Source: JAGDXZ01 sp049966915
GTDB lineage: Archaea; Micrarchaeota; Micrarchaeia; Micrarchaeales; CABMGC01
Direction of reading: 5' to 3'
DNA length: 16,296 bases
NCBI GenBank assembly: GCA_049966915.1
Contig: JBMFTS010000009.1
Coordinates: forward strand, 1 to 16,296
Shown: positions 8,024-15,577 of the stretch, piece by piece
Layout: the number at the start of each line of letters is the position of its first letter
How positions within the stretch are numbered: the stretch's first letter is position 1
The notes under the pieces: model-generated
Databases searched by the model: none
Seen by the model: only the letters and a program-made list of their open reading frames with translations
What the model was told of the DNA's origin: nothing
Program-made: the position numbers and the translations under genes

Positions 8024-9136
8024 TTACAACATGCCCAATCCAAGGCCTGTGTTTTCCTCTTTCTTGCCGATTACCGAAGCCCCGCTTACCCCTGTGAATA
8101 TTGCTATGACCTCCACCTTGCCTTCATAGGTTTCATCAAGCCTTGCACCCCACGTTACGTTTGCGTTAGAAGCTATGTGCTCCGTGAGCTTGGTTCCTAT
8201 CTCGTTGGCCTCGCCAAGTGTAAGGTCAGGGCCGCCGATTATGTGGAGCAGAACGCCGGTGGCTTTAGAATAATCAACATCGAGTAGTTTGTTTTTGAGC
8301 GTGTTCTCCACTACTTCGTCAACCTTGTTGGACCCGCGACCTTCTCCTACGCTTATCATCGCAAGGCCGCCTGCGGACATTATGTTGCGAACGTCGGCAA
8401 AATCAAGGTTTATCATGCTGGGTTGTGTTATTGTTTCTGTTATGCCGCGCACAGCCTTAGCCGTTATCTCATCAGCAAGCATGAAAGTCTTTTCTATGGG
8501 CAAATTAGGATAAAGCTCCACAAGCCTCTGGTTGTCTATGACAACAAGCGTGTCGACGTTCTGCCTGAGCTTGTCTACGCCCTTCCTTGCGGCTTCGAGC
8601 CTTACGCGCTCAAGCGCGAACGGCATTGTCACAATGCCTATTACAATTGAACCTGCCTCCTTTGCGACTCTTGCAACTATCGGCGCAGCGCCAGTGCCCG
8701 TTCCTCCGCCCATGCCCGCGGTAAGAAACACGAGGTTGGCGTCCTTGATTAGCAGCCCGACTTCGTTCCTGCTCAATTCGGCCGCTTTCTCGCCTATTTC
8801 AGGAAAGCCTCCTGCTCCGAGACCGTGAGTAAGATCGGCGCCAAGTATGAGCTTGGTTATGTTGTTGTTGAGCATGCCGAGATGCTTGGCATCGGTGTTG
8901 AACGCAAAAAGGCTTGCGCCTTTTATGTCCATGCTGCTTAGCCTTTGCACTGTGTTGTTGCCACCGCCGCCCACGCCTACTACCGCTATTCTGGGCTTGA
9001 AAAGCTCCTCGTCGCTCGCAAGTTCAGCGTTCTGCGTACTGTCGTAGCCAAGCCCACTCCCGTAGTCGCCGTACACGTTCTTGCCCGCTACAAATATGCG
9101 CCGCAAAAATAAAATACTTTGCGTATTGATTTGCAT
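8024..9136 (-). CDS. ftsZ: Cell division GTPase FtsZ
   Basis: This 370-aa protein is the tubulin-like GTPase that polymerises into the division ring. It shows the N-terminal nucleotide loop VGVGGGGNNT (about 53-62), the tubulin signature GGGTGTG at 143-149, and the T7 synergy loop NLDFADV at 243-249 with its catalytic Asp. The domain length is normal. The first 47 residues are a poorly conserved extension, and an internal GTG at 9076 is an alternative start. The ATG at 9136 is preferred because it lies 2 nt after the stop of the upstream gene, as at the permease/CARDB junction of the other operon. No clear Shine-Dalgarno precedes it, so translational coupling is likely. The C-terminus ends in GLGLGML. 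Confidence 0.96.
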   Translation of the reverse strand: MQINTQSILFLRRIFVAGKNVYGDYGSGLGYDSTQNAELASDEELFKPRIAVVGVGGGGNNTVQRLSSMDIKGASLFAFNTDAKHLGMLNNNITKLILGADLTHGLGAGGFPEIGEKAAELSRNEVGLLIKDANLVFLTAGMGGGTGTGAAPIVARVAKEAGSIVIGIVTMPFALERVRLEAARKGVDKLRQNVDTLVVIDNQRLVELYPNLPIEKTFMLADEITAKAVRGITETITQPSMINLDFADVRNIMSAGGLAMISVGEGRGSNKVDEVVENTLKNKLLDVDYSKATGVLLHIIGGPDLTLGEANEIGTKLTEHIASNANVTWGARLDETYEGKVEVIAIFTGVSGASVIGKKEENTGLGLGML

Positions 9137-9138
9137 TG

Positions 9139-9744
9139 TTACGCGAGGTCGTTGTACATTTTGTCGTTGAACTCGTAAGCAGTTACGTCTTCGCCGCTTT
9201 TTACGCCGAGCCTGTTCATGAGCTCTTCCTTGCTGTTGGCCCGCAGCGTGCCGCCTTCGATATTGTAATAAATCACATTACCCTTGTATTCGCAGTACAC
9301 GCCGGTTTTCCTTTCGCCGCCCTTTGTAACTATGACAATCTTTGCCGTTATGTTGCCGAGCGCTATGAGCGTGCTGCACAAGAGCGTAGCCTTGTCAAGC
9401 GCATCTCCGGCCTTTGCGGCCATGGTCTCGCTCGGCTTGAGCCAAAACTGCAACGGCAGCACTGCGGTGGTTATCTCTCTTGTCACAAACTCGTGGGCAA
9501 GGCTTGCTGCTTCTTCAAAGTTGCTTTCGAAGTCGTATTGCTGGAAGTGCGATTTGAGATCGTCGGCATAAGCTGCTATTGCAGGGTCTTCCGGAGTTAC
9601 AAGCTTGGGCAATTCAGCAACGCTCAGGCTTTCTTCGCTTTCTATGTAGTCCTTGTAGCGCATCAGTATTATCAAATAGAGGTTGTTGTAGCGCCTGAGC
9701 TCGTCACATTCCTTGTCTTTGCCGTTACCCTTGCGCGCTGCCAT
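9139..9744 (-). CDS. Transglutaminase-like fold protein lacking the catalytic cysteine
   Basis: This 201-aa cytoplasmic protein has no signal peptide or membrane segment. The central part (about 85-165) reads like a transglutaminase/BTLCP core: an aromatic-rich stretch PLQFWLKPSETM, then GDALDKATLLCSTLIALG at 113-130, then two strands around VYCEYKGNVIYYN. In active members the first motif is GDCxDxA and later His and Asp complete the triad. Here the Cys position is Ala115, no His appears in the expected strand, and the Asp position appears to be Asn161. If the fold is right this is a pseudoenzyme, perhaps a binding or scaffold protein. It is the first gene of a two-gene operon with ftsZ (2-nt gap), suggesting a role in division or the cell envelope. 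A TATA-like box centred near 9769-9771 supports a leaderless start at ATG 9744. The fold call is by pattern recognition only. Confidence 0.55.
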   Translation of the reverse strand: MAARKGNGKDKECDELRRYNNLYLIILMRYKDYIESEESLSVAELPKLVTPEDPAIAAYADDLKSHFQQYDFESNFEEAASLAHEFVTREITTAVLPLQFWLKPSETMAAKAGDALDKATLLCSTLIALGNITAKIVIVTKGGERKTGVYCEYKGNVIYYNIEGGTLRANSKEELMNRLGVKSGEDVTAYEFNDKMYNDLA

Positions 9745-9755
9745 GATAAAATGAT

Positions 9756-9780
9756 TATTGCAATATTATAATAAGCATAT
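9756..9780 (-). promoter_or_regulatory. Promoter module A of the ftsZ operon
   Basis: The module contains the perfect palindrome TATTGCAATA (9756-9765), an AT-rich TATA segment and then AGCATAT (9774-9780). The TATA part is 24-27 nt from the ATG at 9744. The same three-part arrangement recurs at 10507-10530 before another leftward gene. The palindrome sits between TATA and start codon, where a repressor or activator could act. Confidence 0.55.
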
Positions 9781-9864
9781 TATTCCGCGTTATTTTCAAA
9801 AATTTGGAAGGAGTTCCAGTGCTTTGTTTGCACAAGGGCAAGGATCGCCTTTTCTAAATGCAGT

Positions 9865-9884
9865 TGCCACAAAAACAAGTGGCA
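9865..9884 (-). terminator. Hairpin downstream of tRNA-Arg
   Basis: TGCCAC and GTGGCA form a 6-bp stem around an 8-nt loop that is U-rich in the leftward transcript (TTGTTTTT). It lies 50 nt beyond the tRNA 3' end in a 189-nt gap with no credible gene. It may be a terminator or processing element. The hairpin is visible; the role is a guess. Confidence 0.25.
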
Positions 9885-9933
9885 TATGCAAAGGTGCCAA
9901 GCGTGCCTGCTGACTTTGTTGCATTTGTGCTGA

Positions 9934-10008
9934 CGGGCATGACGGGATTTGAACCCGCAACCACCCGGTCCGAAGCCGGGCGCGCTGTCCAAGTTGCGCC
10001 ACATGCCC
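9934..10008 (-). tRNA. trnR: tRNA-Arg (anticodon UCG)
   Basis: Reading leftward, the acceptor stem is GGGCATG/CATGCCC, the D stem GCGC/GCGC, the anticodon stem CCCGG/CCGGG with loop CTTCGGA, and the T arm GCGGG-TTCAAAT-CCCGT (one G-U pair). The anticodon is TCG, which reads CGA arginine codons. The discriminator is G and CCA is not encoded, as in many archaea. The gene is uninterrupted, with no intron in the anticodon loop. A TATA element lies about 25 nt upstream. Confidence 0.96.
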
Positions 10009-10029
10009 ACTAATTCCTATGCTAGATTC

Positions 10030-10036
10030 TATATAA
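10030..10036 (-). promoter_or_regulatory. TATA box of tRNA-Arg
   Basis: TATATAA is centred about 25 nt before the mature tRNA 5' end at 10008, the standard archaeal spacing. It lies 29 nt downstream of the stop codon of the next leftward gene, so the tRNA probably has its own transcript. Confidence 0.6.
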
Positions 10037-10065
10037 GGATATGCTTGACAAGCGCGCAGCGCGCG

Positions 10066-10485
10066 TTATTGTTCTTCGCTGCGTTCTATCGGCTCCAGCC
10101 CGTCTGCGAACTCTTCCTTGAGCTTCGGCAGCAATGCCTGGTAGCGCCTGCGCTCTTCCGGCGTAAGCGGAGCTTCCATTAGTAACATGGAGAACGCTGA
10201 CTCGTTTATCTGCGAGCTAATGACTTCGTGCATTTCGTCTTCGTTCAAGTCCTTCCAGCTCTCGTTTAGAGCGGTTTTTACCTCATCTGCTATTGCTTCC
10301 TTGTTGAGAGGGTCGCCGTGCAGGAACCTGTAAACGTGCCAGCAATGGCTGGAGGATAAGAGCGCCAGCAATCTTGCCCTGTCGACAAGCTCCATGTCTT
10401 CCTTAGTCAGCTCCTTCTTCTTCCTGACCTTTTGTATTGCAGAAGTAAATAGGGCGTATTTATTCAATACGGACCTATTGGGCAT
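10066..10485 (-). CDS. Hypothetical 139-aa alpha-helical protein
   Basis: I do not recognise this family. The protein appears wholly alpha-helical and cytoplasmic, rich in Lys, Glu and Leu, with no signal peptide or membrane segment. Notable stretches are a basic helix near residues 19-25 (KVRKKKE), an aromatic/His patch HCWHVYRFLHGDP at about 47-59, and an acidic C-terminus. ATG 10485 is preferred, with a TATA-like TATTTAAATA at 10515-10524 giving a short leader of about 8 nt. Its promoter shares a palindromic module with the ftsZ operon, which may indicate co-regulation. A GC-rich inverted repeat (10052-10064) follows the stop codon. Confidence 0.7.
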   Translation of the reverse strand: MPNRSVLNKYALFTSAIQKVRKKKELTKEDMELVDRARLLALLSSSHCWHVYRFLHGDPLNKEAIADEVKTALNESWKDLNEDEMHEVISSQINESAFSMLLMEAPLTPEERRRYQALLPKLKEEFADGLEPIERSEEQ

Positions 10486-10506
10486 ATTACCGCAATGTAT
10501 ATATTG

Positions 10507-10530
10507 TATTGCAATATTTAAATAGCATAT
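10507..10530 (-). promoter_or_regulatory. Promoter module B of the 139-aa protein gene
   Basis: The palindrome TATTGCAATA (10507-10516) lies within a longer inverted repeat, ATATTG-N5-CAATAT (10501-10517). The TATA-like segment and AGCATAT (10524-10530) follow. The order and sequence match module A at 9756-9780, with 12 identical bases at one end and 7 at the other. Here the palindrome is 21 nt from the start codon, against 11 nt in module A. Confidence 0.55.
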
Positions 10531-10592
10531 GTCTGAATATGGCGACGCTCTTTCGGTTCGCGTTTTACGCCAAATTCGCCAGCATAAAATAG

Positions 10593-10600
10593 TTATAAAA
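10593..10600 (+). promoter_or_regulatory. TATA box of the 10631 gene
   Basis: TTATAAAA is centred 34 nt before the ATG at 10631, predicting a leader of about 8 nt. GTGAT with a 3-nt gap before the ATG resembles the Shine-Dalgarno spacing seen at the permease start. Confidence 0.5.
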
Positions 10601-10630
10601 ACCTTGCCGGAATATTAATTACGTGATTTT

Positions 10631-11044
10631 ATGATAACCGGACTGAGTGTAAGCAGCGTATCAGCCAACAGGCCAACAAGCGAACCCATAACGAACATGA
10701 AGTTCAACATAAACTTCGATGACGTGAAGGTGACAAACGGCAACGTTGAAGTGTCTTATACGTTTACCGCAGATTACCAGGGCGGCGCAAACAACAGCAA
10801 GAGCGTTGGCGATTTGAAGATTGTCGGAAAGGTCACGGCAAGCGAGGACAAGAAATCTGCAGAAGACATAAGCAATACATGGCAGAGCAAGAAAACGCTG
10901 CCAATACCTTTTGCCGAAGACCTGATAAACCTGCTCAATTTTGAGTGCGGCTCCCGCGGCACGCTCCTTGCATGGAGCATAGGCCTGGTTGCGCCTTTGC
11001 CGCTGTCAAGGGCAAAGCTCCAGCAGGCTTCTGATCAGAAATAA
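10631..11044 (+). CDS. Hypothetical protein, possibly SecB-like
   Basis: This 137-aa soluble protein has no signal peptide. The first 75 residues alternate as beta strands (KFNINFDDVKV, NVEVSYTFTADY, VGDLKIVGKVTAS). A helical C-terminal part follows: PFAEDLINLLNFECGSRG, then LLAWSIGLVAPLPLSRAKL. Strands followed by two helices ending in a proline-rich segment recall the SecB chaperone fold and its rare archaeal homologues. I judge this from pattern only, so the function (holdase for exported proteins) is tentative. ATG 10631 is supported by the TATA box and a weak Shine-Dalgarno. It lies 59 nt before polB on the same strand. Confidence 0.6.
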   Translation: MITGLSVSSVSANRPTSEPITNMKFNINFDDVKVTNGNVEVSYTFTADYQGGANNSKSVGDLKIVGKVTASEDKKSAEDISNTWQSKKTLPIPFAEDLINLLNFECGSRGTLLAWSIGLVAPLPLSRAKLQQASDQK

Positions 11045-11070
11045 CGATGCATGCGCCGCGGCAGCAAGAT

Positions 11071-11086
11071 AACGCTTATTAGCGTT
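11071..11086 (+). promoter_or_regulatory. Inverted repeat over the polB promoter
   Basis: AACGCT and AGCGTT pair around a TATT spacer. The CTTATTAG core is centred 26 nt before the ATG at 11104, so it fits a TATA box flanked by inverted arms. It could equally act as a hairpin ending the upstream gene's transcript. Its position favours ATG 11104 over the upstream TTG at 11086 as the polB start. Confidence 0.4.
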
Positions 11087-11103
11087 TGGCGCAAAGTCTA
11101 TTT

Positions 11104-13512
11104 ATGCAGCTGCGCGGCATAATCATAGATATAGATACGCCATCCGAAGGCAGCAGGAGCGTGGTCAGGCTTACGCTCAAGACACAGCAGGGAATAAAAA
11201 CAGTCTACGACTACGGCTTTCTGCCTTATCTCTATTTGCTTCCTATGAACGCGTCGATCGACGCGGACAAAATAGCAGGCATAAAGGTGCCCAGCGGAAA
11301 CGCCTATGCCGGCGTAAGCAAAGTGGAGAAGAAGGAAATGAATCTTTTCGGCAGGCAGGTCAGCGTGCTGAAAGTCTATGCCGATGACGCAAAGAGCATC
11401 CCTGCGCTGAAAGAATATCTCGAGGAGTTCGGCACGTGCTACGAGTATGACATACCTTTCTGGAAGAGATATTTGATAGACAAGGACATATCGCCGCTTT
11501 ACGGCGTTGCGCTGGAAGCCAGCGAACGCGACGGCAAGCTCATTGTAGACTCGATAAAAAGCGAGGAGGTAACGGGCATAGAGCTTACGCATTTGTGCTT
11601 CGACATAGAAACCTACAATCCGAAGTCGACCCCGAGGATGGATGTAGATCCCATAATAATGATAAGTTTTGCAAGCAGCTCGTCGCGCCACGTTATAACA
11701 GCGAAGTCAGTCGGCAGGGATTTCGTAATAAGGGCAAAGGACGAGAAGGACATGATAGAAAAATTTACAGAAGAAATAAGGAAAGGCGACTACGACATAA
11801 TTGCAGGCTACAACTCCTCCAATTTCGACATACCTTATTTGCTGAAGCGCGCCGAAAAGCTCAATGCCGATTTCGGCATAGGCAGGTATGGCGAGCTGCC
11901 GTATTCGCAGAGCCACGGCCTGCTTAACATAGTCAAGATACCTGGTAGAGTAAACGTCGATGTGTACAACGCCGCAAAATTCGTTGCGACTGTGGGCACA
12001 GCAGAGTACCTTATCAAGGTCAACAAGTTCACGCTCGGCGAGGTCTACAGGGAGATAACGGGCAAGGTGAAGAAAACTGTGAACAAGCCCGAAATATACA
12101 AAATGTACGATTCCGGCGGCGAAGAGCTTGGAGTGCTTGCCGACTATTCGCTTGACGATTCGGTGTCGCTCGACGAGCTCTACAATTTCTTCATGCCATT
12201 GGAATTTGAGGTGGCGAAGCTCGTAGGCACAACGCTTGCCGAAACTGTAGTTTCAACAACAGGCCAGCTTGTCGAATATCTGCTTATGCGCTACGCGCAC
12301 AGGAACAACCAGCTTATTCCAAACAAGCCCGAAGGCGAGGAGATAAGCGAGAGGCTTGCCAACACTTTCGAAGGCGCATACGTAAAGACGCCGAGCGCTG
12401 GCATATACAACAACCTTGCCATACTCGATTTCAGGGGCCTGTACCCTTCCATAATAATAGCGCACAACATAGACCCGTCTACCTTGCTTGGCAGTGGCGA
12501 AGACGCAAAAGACTACTTCGAGTCGCCGACAGGGGCAAGGTTCAGGAAAGAGCCGAAGGGCATAATCCCTACTGTGCTCAAGCTGCTTATAAGCGAGCGC
12601 GAAAGTGTCAAGAAGGAATACAAGAAAAACCCTGGCAACAAGGCCCTGGGAGCGAGGTCGCAGGCCCTCAAAATCATAGCCAACTCGTTCTACGGCTACC
12701 TTGGCTACGCCAGGTCAAGGTGGTATTCGCGCGCTTGCGGGTCTAGCGTAACCGCTTATGGCAGGGACTACATCAAGAAAACCATAGAAATGAGCGAGCA
12801 GGCTGGGTTTCCGGTGATATATTCCGATACCGATAGCGTTGTCCTGCTCCTGGGCAGCAAGGCAAAGGAGGACGTTCTTGAATTTCTGAAAAAGGTAAAC
12901 AGCTCGCTGCCCGAATCGATGGAGCTGGAGCTCGAGGATTTTTACGAGCGCGGCGTTTTTGTCGGCAAGCGTGGCGCCGACATGGGCGCAAAGAAGAAGT
13001 ACGCGCTTCTTTCACAGAGCGGCAGGATAAAGATACGTGGCTTCGAGCTGATAAGAAGGGATTGGTCCAACATAGCAAGGGAAACGCAGAAGAAGGTGCT
13101 GGAAGTCATTCTAAAGGAAGGCAGCAAGGAAAAGGCGGTATCAATAGTGAAAGAAGTAATACAAAGGCTTCAATCCGGAAATGTGGATTTGAAGGATCTT
13201 GTCATATACACGCAACTCCGCAAGAGCATAGGCTCTTACGATGCCACCTCGCCGGAGCTCGCGGCAGCGCAGAAAGCCATAAAGCGCGGCAAGCCTGCCG
13301 ATGAAGTGGAGGGCATCACCATAGGTTATGTAATAACAAAGCACGGCAGCAGCATAAGCGAGAAGGCCGAACTTGAAGAATACGCGCAGGATTACGATGC
13401 CGACTACTACATAAACCACCAGGTGATCCCGGCAACGCTCAAGATACTGAAAGAACTGGGCGTTAGTGAGGACGAGCTCAAGGGCGGCGGCACGCAGAAG
13501 AGGCTAGGCTAA
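11104..13512 (+). CDS. polB: Family B DNA polymerase
   Basis: This 802-aa replicative DNA polymerase has 3'-5' exonuclease proofreading. Exo I is FDIETY (Asp167, Glu169), Exo II YNSSNFD (236-242) and Exo III YSLDD (348-352). Polymerase motif A is DFRGLYPS (442-449), motif B is the KIIANSFYGYLG segment (Lys to Gly-rich), and motif C is YSDTDS (573-578) with catalytic Asp575 and Asp577. All acidic residues for both activities are present. Motif A has Gly where Ser or Ala is more usual (DFRSLYPS). Length is close to other archaeal PolB proteins, and no intein interrupts the usual sites in motifs A, B and C. A TTG at 11086 could add six residues, but the TATA spacing supports ATG 11104. Confidence 0.97.
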   Translation: MQLRGIIIDIDTPSEGSRSVVRLTLKTQQGIKTVYDYGFLPYLYLLPMNASIDADKIAGIKVPSGNAYAGVSKVEKKEMNLFGRQVSVLKVYADDAKSIPALKEYLEEFGTCYEYDIPFWKRYLIDKDISPLYGVALEASERDGKLIVDSIKSEEVTGIELTHLCFDIETYNPKSTPRMDVDPIIMISFASSSSRHVITAKSVGRDFVIRAKDEKDMIEKFTEEIRKGDYDIIAGYNSSNFDIPYLLKRAEKLNADFGIGRYGELPYSQSHGLLNIVKIPGRVNVDVYNAAKFVATVGTAEYLIKVNKFTLGEVYREITGKVKKTVNKPEIYKMYDSGGEELGVLADYSLDDSVSLDELYNFFMPLEFEVAKLVGTTLAETVVSTTGQLVEYLLMRYAHRNNQLIPNKPEGEEISERLANTFEGAYVKTPSAGIYNNLAILDFRGLYPSIIIAHNIDPSTLLGSGEDAKDYFESPTGARFRKEPKGIIPTVLKLLISERESVKKEYKKNPGNKALGARSQALKIIANSFYGYLGYARSRWYSRACGSSVTAYGRDYIKKTIEMSEQAGFPVIYSDTDSVVLLLGSKAKEDVLEFLKKVNSSLPESMELELEDFYERGVFVGKRGADMGAKKKYALLSQSGRIKIRGFELIRRDWSNIARETQKKVLEVILKEGSKEKAVSIVKEVIQRLQSGNVDLKDLVIYTQLRKSIGSYDATSPELAAAQKAIKRGKPADEVEGITIGYVITKHGSSISEKAELEEYAQDYDADYYINHQVIPATLKILKELGVSEDELKGGGTQKRLG

Positions 13513-13570
13513 CAGCAAAGGCATTATACCTTTTTGTGCAAATAATCGCATAGAACGAACGGGCTTTGAA

Positions 13571-14476
13571 ATGGCATACGACTACAATTACGAAGACTGG
13601 CGCGAAGCAGGCGCGCTTTCGTTCAAGGCCATAAACTACGCCAAGACGCTTGCAAAGCCGGGCGCAAAGCTTATCGACATAGCCGAAGCAACAGAGAAGA
13701 TGGTTTACGACAACGGCCAAAAAACGGCGTTTCCCGTAAACCTGTCGATAAACGAGGCGGCTGCGCATTATACTCCAAAGGCTGGCGATTTGACAGAGCT
13801 CGACGAAAACGCTGTGCTCAAGATAGATTTCGGCGCCAGAAAAAACAAAGGGGCAGGCGATTGCGCGCTTACCGTGGACATGAGCGGCAGCTACGCAAAG
13901 CTGGTAGAAGCCAGCGAGCAGGCCCTCGAAAACGCTTTGAGCAAGGTTCGCGCAGGCGCCAAAGTGAGCGAGATAGGCAGGGAAATAGAACAAACAATAA
14001 AAGGCGTTTCCGACAAGTTCAACCCCATAAGGAACCTTGGCGGGCACGGCATAACCGAGACAGACCTGCACGCTGACATTTTCATACCGAATTTTGACAA
14101 CGGCGACGACACAGTGCTGCAAGAAGGCGAAATAGCTGCAATAGAGCCCTTCGTGACAACAGGCGAAGGCTACGTGGAAGACAGCGAAACGGTGGAGATA
14201 TTTCAGAAGGTGGGCGATGCGCAGCCAAGGTCGCAACAGGCCAGGCAGGCAGCGCAGTTCATCGATTCCGAGTTTGGCACCTACCCGTTTGCCTTGCGCT
14301 GGCTTGTTAAGCACATGGGTTCAGAATTCGCTGCAAGAAGGGCGCTGAGCGAGCTCGGAAGCCTTGGCGTGCTCGACTCTTTTCCTGTTCTCGTGGAGAG
14401 AAGCAAGGGCGTAGTGGCGCAGACAGAAAAATCATTCATAGTGCAGAAGGATTCGTGCGAAGTGCTTACAAAATAG
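13571..14476 (+). CDS. map: Methionine aminopeptidase, type II
   Basis: This 301-aa pita-bread metallopeptidase removes the initiator Met from nascent proteins. The five metal ligands can be assigned: Asp86 (KIDFG), Asp97 (GDCALTV, 11 residues later as in archaeal enzymes), His159 (GGHGI), Glu192 (IEPF) and Glu286 (QTEKSFIV). His66 (AAHYTP) is the substrate-binding His. The helical insertion at about 218-270 identifies type II, and the length fits the archaeal form, which lacks the eukaryotic N-terminal extension. It follows polB on the same strand after 58 nt and could share its transcript or use an AT-rich element in the gap (TTATA at 13524-13528). Confidence 0.96.
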   Translation: MAYDYNYEDWREAGALSFKAINYAKTLAKPGAKLIDIAEATEKMVYDNGQKTAFPVNLSINEAAAHYTPKAGDLTELDENAVLKIDFGARKNKGAGDCALTVDMSGSYAKLVEASEQALENALSKVRAGAKVSEIGREIEQTIKGVSDKFNPIRNLGGHGITETDLHADIFIPNFDNGDDTVLQEGEIAAIEPFVTTGEGYVEDSETVEIFQKVGDAQPRSQQARQAAQFIDSEFGTYPFALRWLVKHMGSEFAARRALSELGSLGVLDSFPVLVERSKGVVAQTEKSFIVQKDSCEVLTK

Positions 14477-14512
14477 GAGCAAGCCGGAAGCAGAATAGGA
14501 ACGAACTCACTG

Positions 14513-15499
14513 TTATGTTTTTTCGTTTTTCATCTTTGCAAGCATGAGTATGCGCTTGTAAGTTGGCGGGTGCGTCATGAACAGCGCCCCGAAGAAAGCG
14601 AACGGATCCGTGCGCTCCTTTTCAACCGCGTTCCTGAACCCAGACAGGTTGAGGTTGGGGAATGCCTTTTCTATCTCGTGCATGTATTTTTCTATGCCCT
14701 TCACGTCTTTTCTTGCAGTGAGGTTGTCGGCTATATAGAAAGATCTCGCAACCCCTGAACTTGTCTTTGAGTCGGAGCCCGAAAGCGAATATGTTATTTT
14801 TGCAAGCGCGCTTGCGAGATCTTCAGGCTTGTGCGTCGCCTGCGCCGAATAAGCATCGGCATATGCTTCCCTTGTCCTTGACAGCGCAAGCATGAGCAGC
14901 TCTGACAGGAAGTATACAAAGAACGCCGAAATGCCTATGAGCGCGGCGTATGCCCCGGAGTTCCTGCTGCGTGTGAAGCCGCCAAAAAGGAAAGAAATCG
15001 CAAGATAATATGCAAGCATGGGGATGAAGGCGACGAAGGTCATCACCACCACGTCGTCATGCTTTAGGTGGCCTATCTCGTGCGCCAGCACCGCGTACAG
15101 CTCATCATCTGTAGAAATGTCGAGAAGGCCTTTGTGAACTACAAGCGTCGCGCTTTTCCTAGTTCTGCCAAAAACAAATGCGTTAGGGTCTTTTGCCGGG
15201 CTTATTGCTATTTTAGGCATGGGAACCTTTGCCTGTTCGACAAGCTCCGATACCATCTTGTAAAGCTTTGGCTCCTGCTGCTGCGTTACATACTGCAGCT
15301 TTGCAGCGTGCTTGAGCAGCACTGGGGACACGTACCACTGCATCAGGAAGAACAGAAGCGCAAAGACGAGTATGCCAAGCGAAGAAAAGCCAAGCATGCT
15401 TAGCAGTATCGCGAATATGGCGAAGCCTATCGCGAACACGAGGAACATTGTGAGATACATCTTGAGCCTTAGCTCAGCCACAGCATTCTGCATGCGCAT
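14513..15499 (-). CDS. htpX: HtpX-type membrane zinc metalloprotease (M48)
   Basis: This 328-aa membrane endopeptidase of the HtpX/M48B family degrades damaged membrane proteins. Two N-terminal transmembrane segments (about 17-36 and 39-58) precede the protease domain. HEIGH is at 140-144 and the third zinc ligand is Glu211 in SRTREAYAD. Two further hydrophobic helices lie between these motifs (about 151-173 and 183-206). The family C-terminal motif FMTHPPTYKRI is present. Length is slightly above the bacterial 290-300. Start choice is ambiguous between ATG 15499 and ATG 15493 (two residues). The TATA-like element at 15516-15523 is close enough for either, with a leaderless start at 15493 slightly better placed. 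Confidence 0.95.
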   Translation of the reverse strand: MRMQNAVAELRLKMYLTMFLVFAIGFAIFAILLSMLGFSSLGILVFALLFFLMQWYVSPVLLKHAAKLQYVTQQQEPKLYKMVSELVEQAKVPMPKIAISPAKDPNAFVFGRTRKSATLVVHKGLLDISTDDELYAVLAHEIGHLKHDDVVVMTFVAFIPMLAYYLAISFLFGGFTRSRNSGAYAALIGISAFFVYFLSELLMLALSRTREAYADAYSAQATHKPEDLASALAKITYSLSGSDSKTSSGVARSFYIADNLTARKDVKGIEKYMHEIEKAFPNLNLSGFRNAVEKERTDPFAFFGALFMTHPPTYKRILMLAKMKNEKT

Positions 15500-15528
15500 A
15501 TTTTATCAAAATAGGTTATTAATCCTAT
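15499..15528 (-). promoter_or_regulatory. htpX: htpX promoter with nested inverted repeats
   Basis: A TATA-like ATTAATAA (minus strand, 15516-15523) is bracketed by ATAGG (15511-15515) and CCTAT (15524-15528), an inverted repeat with the TATA box as spacer. A second inverted repeat, TATTTT-ATC-AAAATA (15499-15513), reaches the first start codon. Both could be operators for stress control of htpX; the regulator is unknown. Confidence 0.45.
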
Positions 15529-15577
15529 GGTCGGCGCGCCTAAATCAAGCCAAGCAGTAAGCCGAACGGCCAGGCAA

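Noticed and set aside
9780..10010. Small leftward open frames across tRNA-Arg
   Set aside because: They translate the tRNA itself and its AT-rich flank. A 29-codon tail with a CPC motif was considered but has no supporting start signal.
11104..13512. Intein or split in DNA polymerase B
   Set aside because: All exonuclease and polymerase motifs occur in order in one uninterrupted frame of normal length.
13478..14314. Leftward 278-codon open frame
   Set aside because: It is antisense to map, which has all metal ligands in place; the composition (Cys, His, Tyr rich) is typical of a shadow frame.
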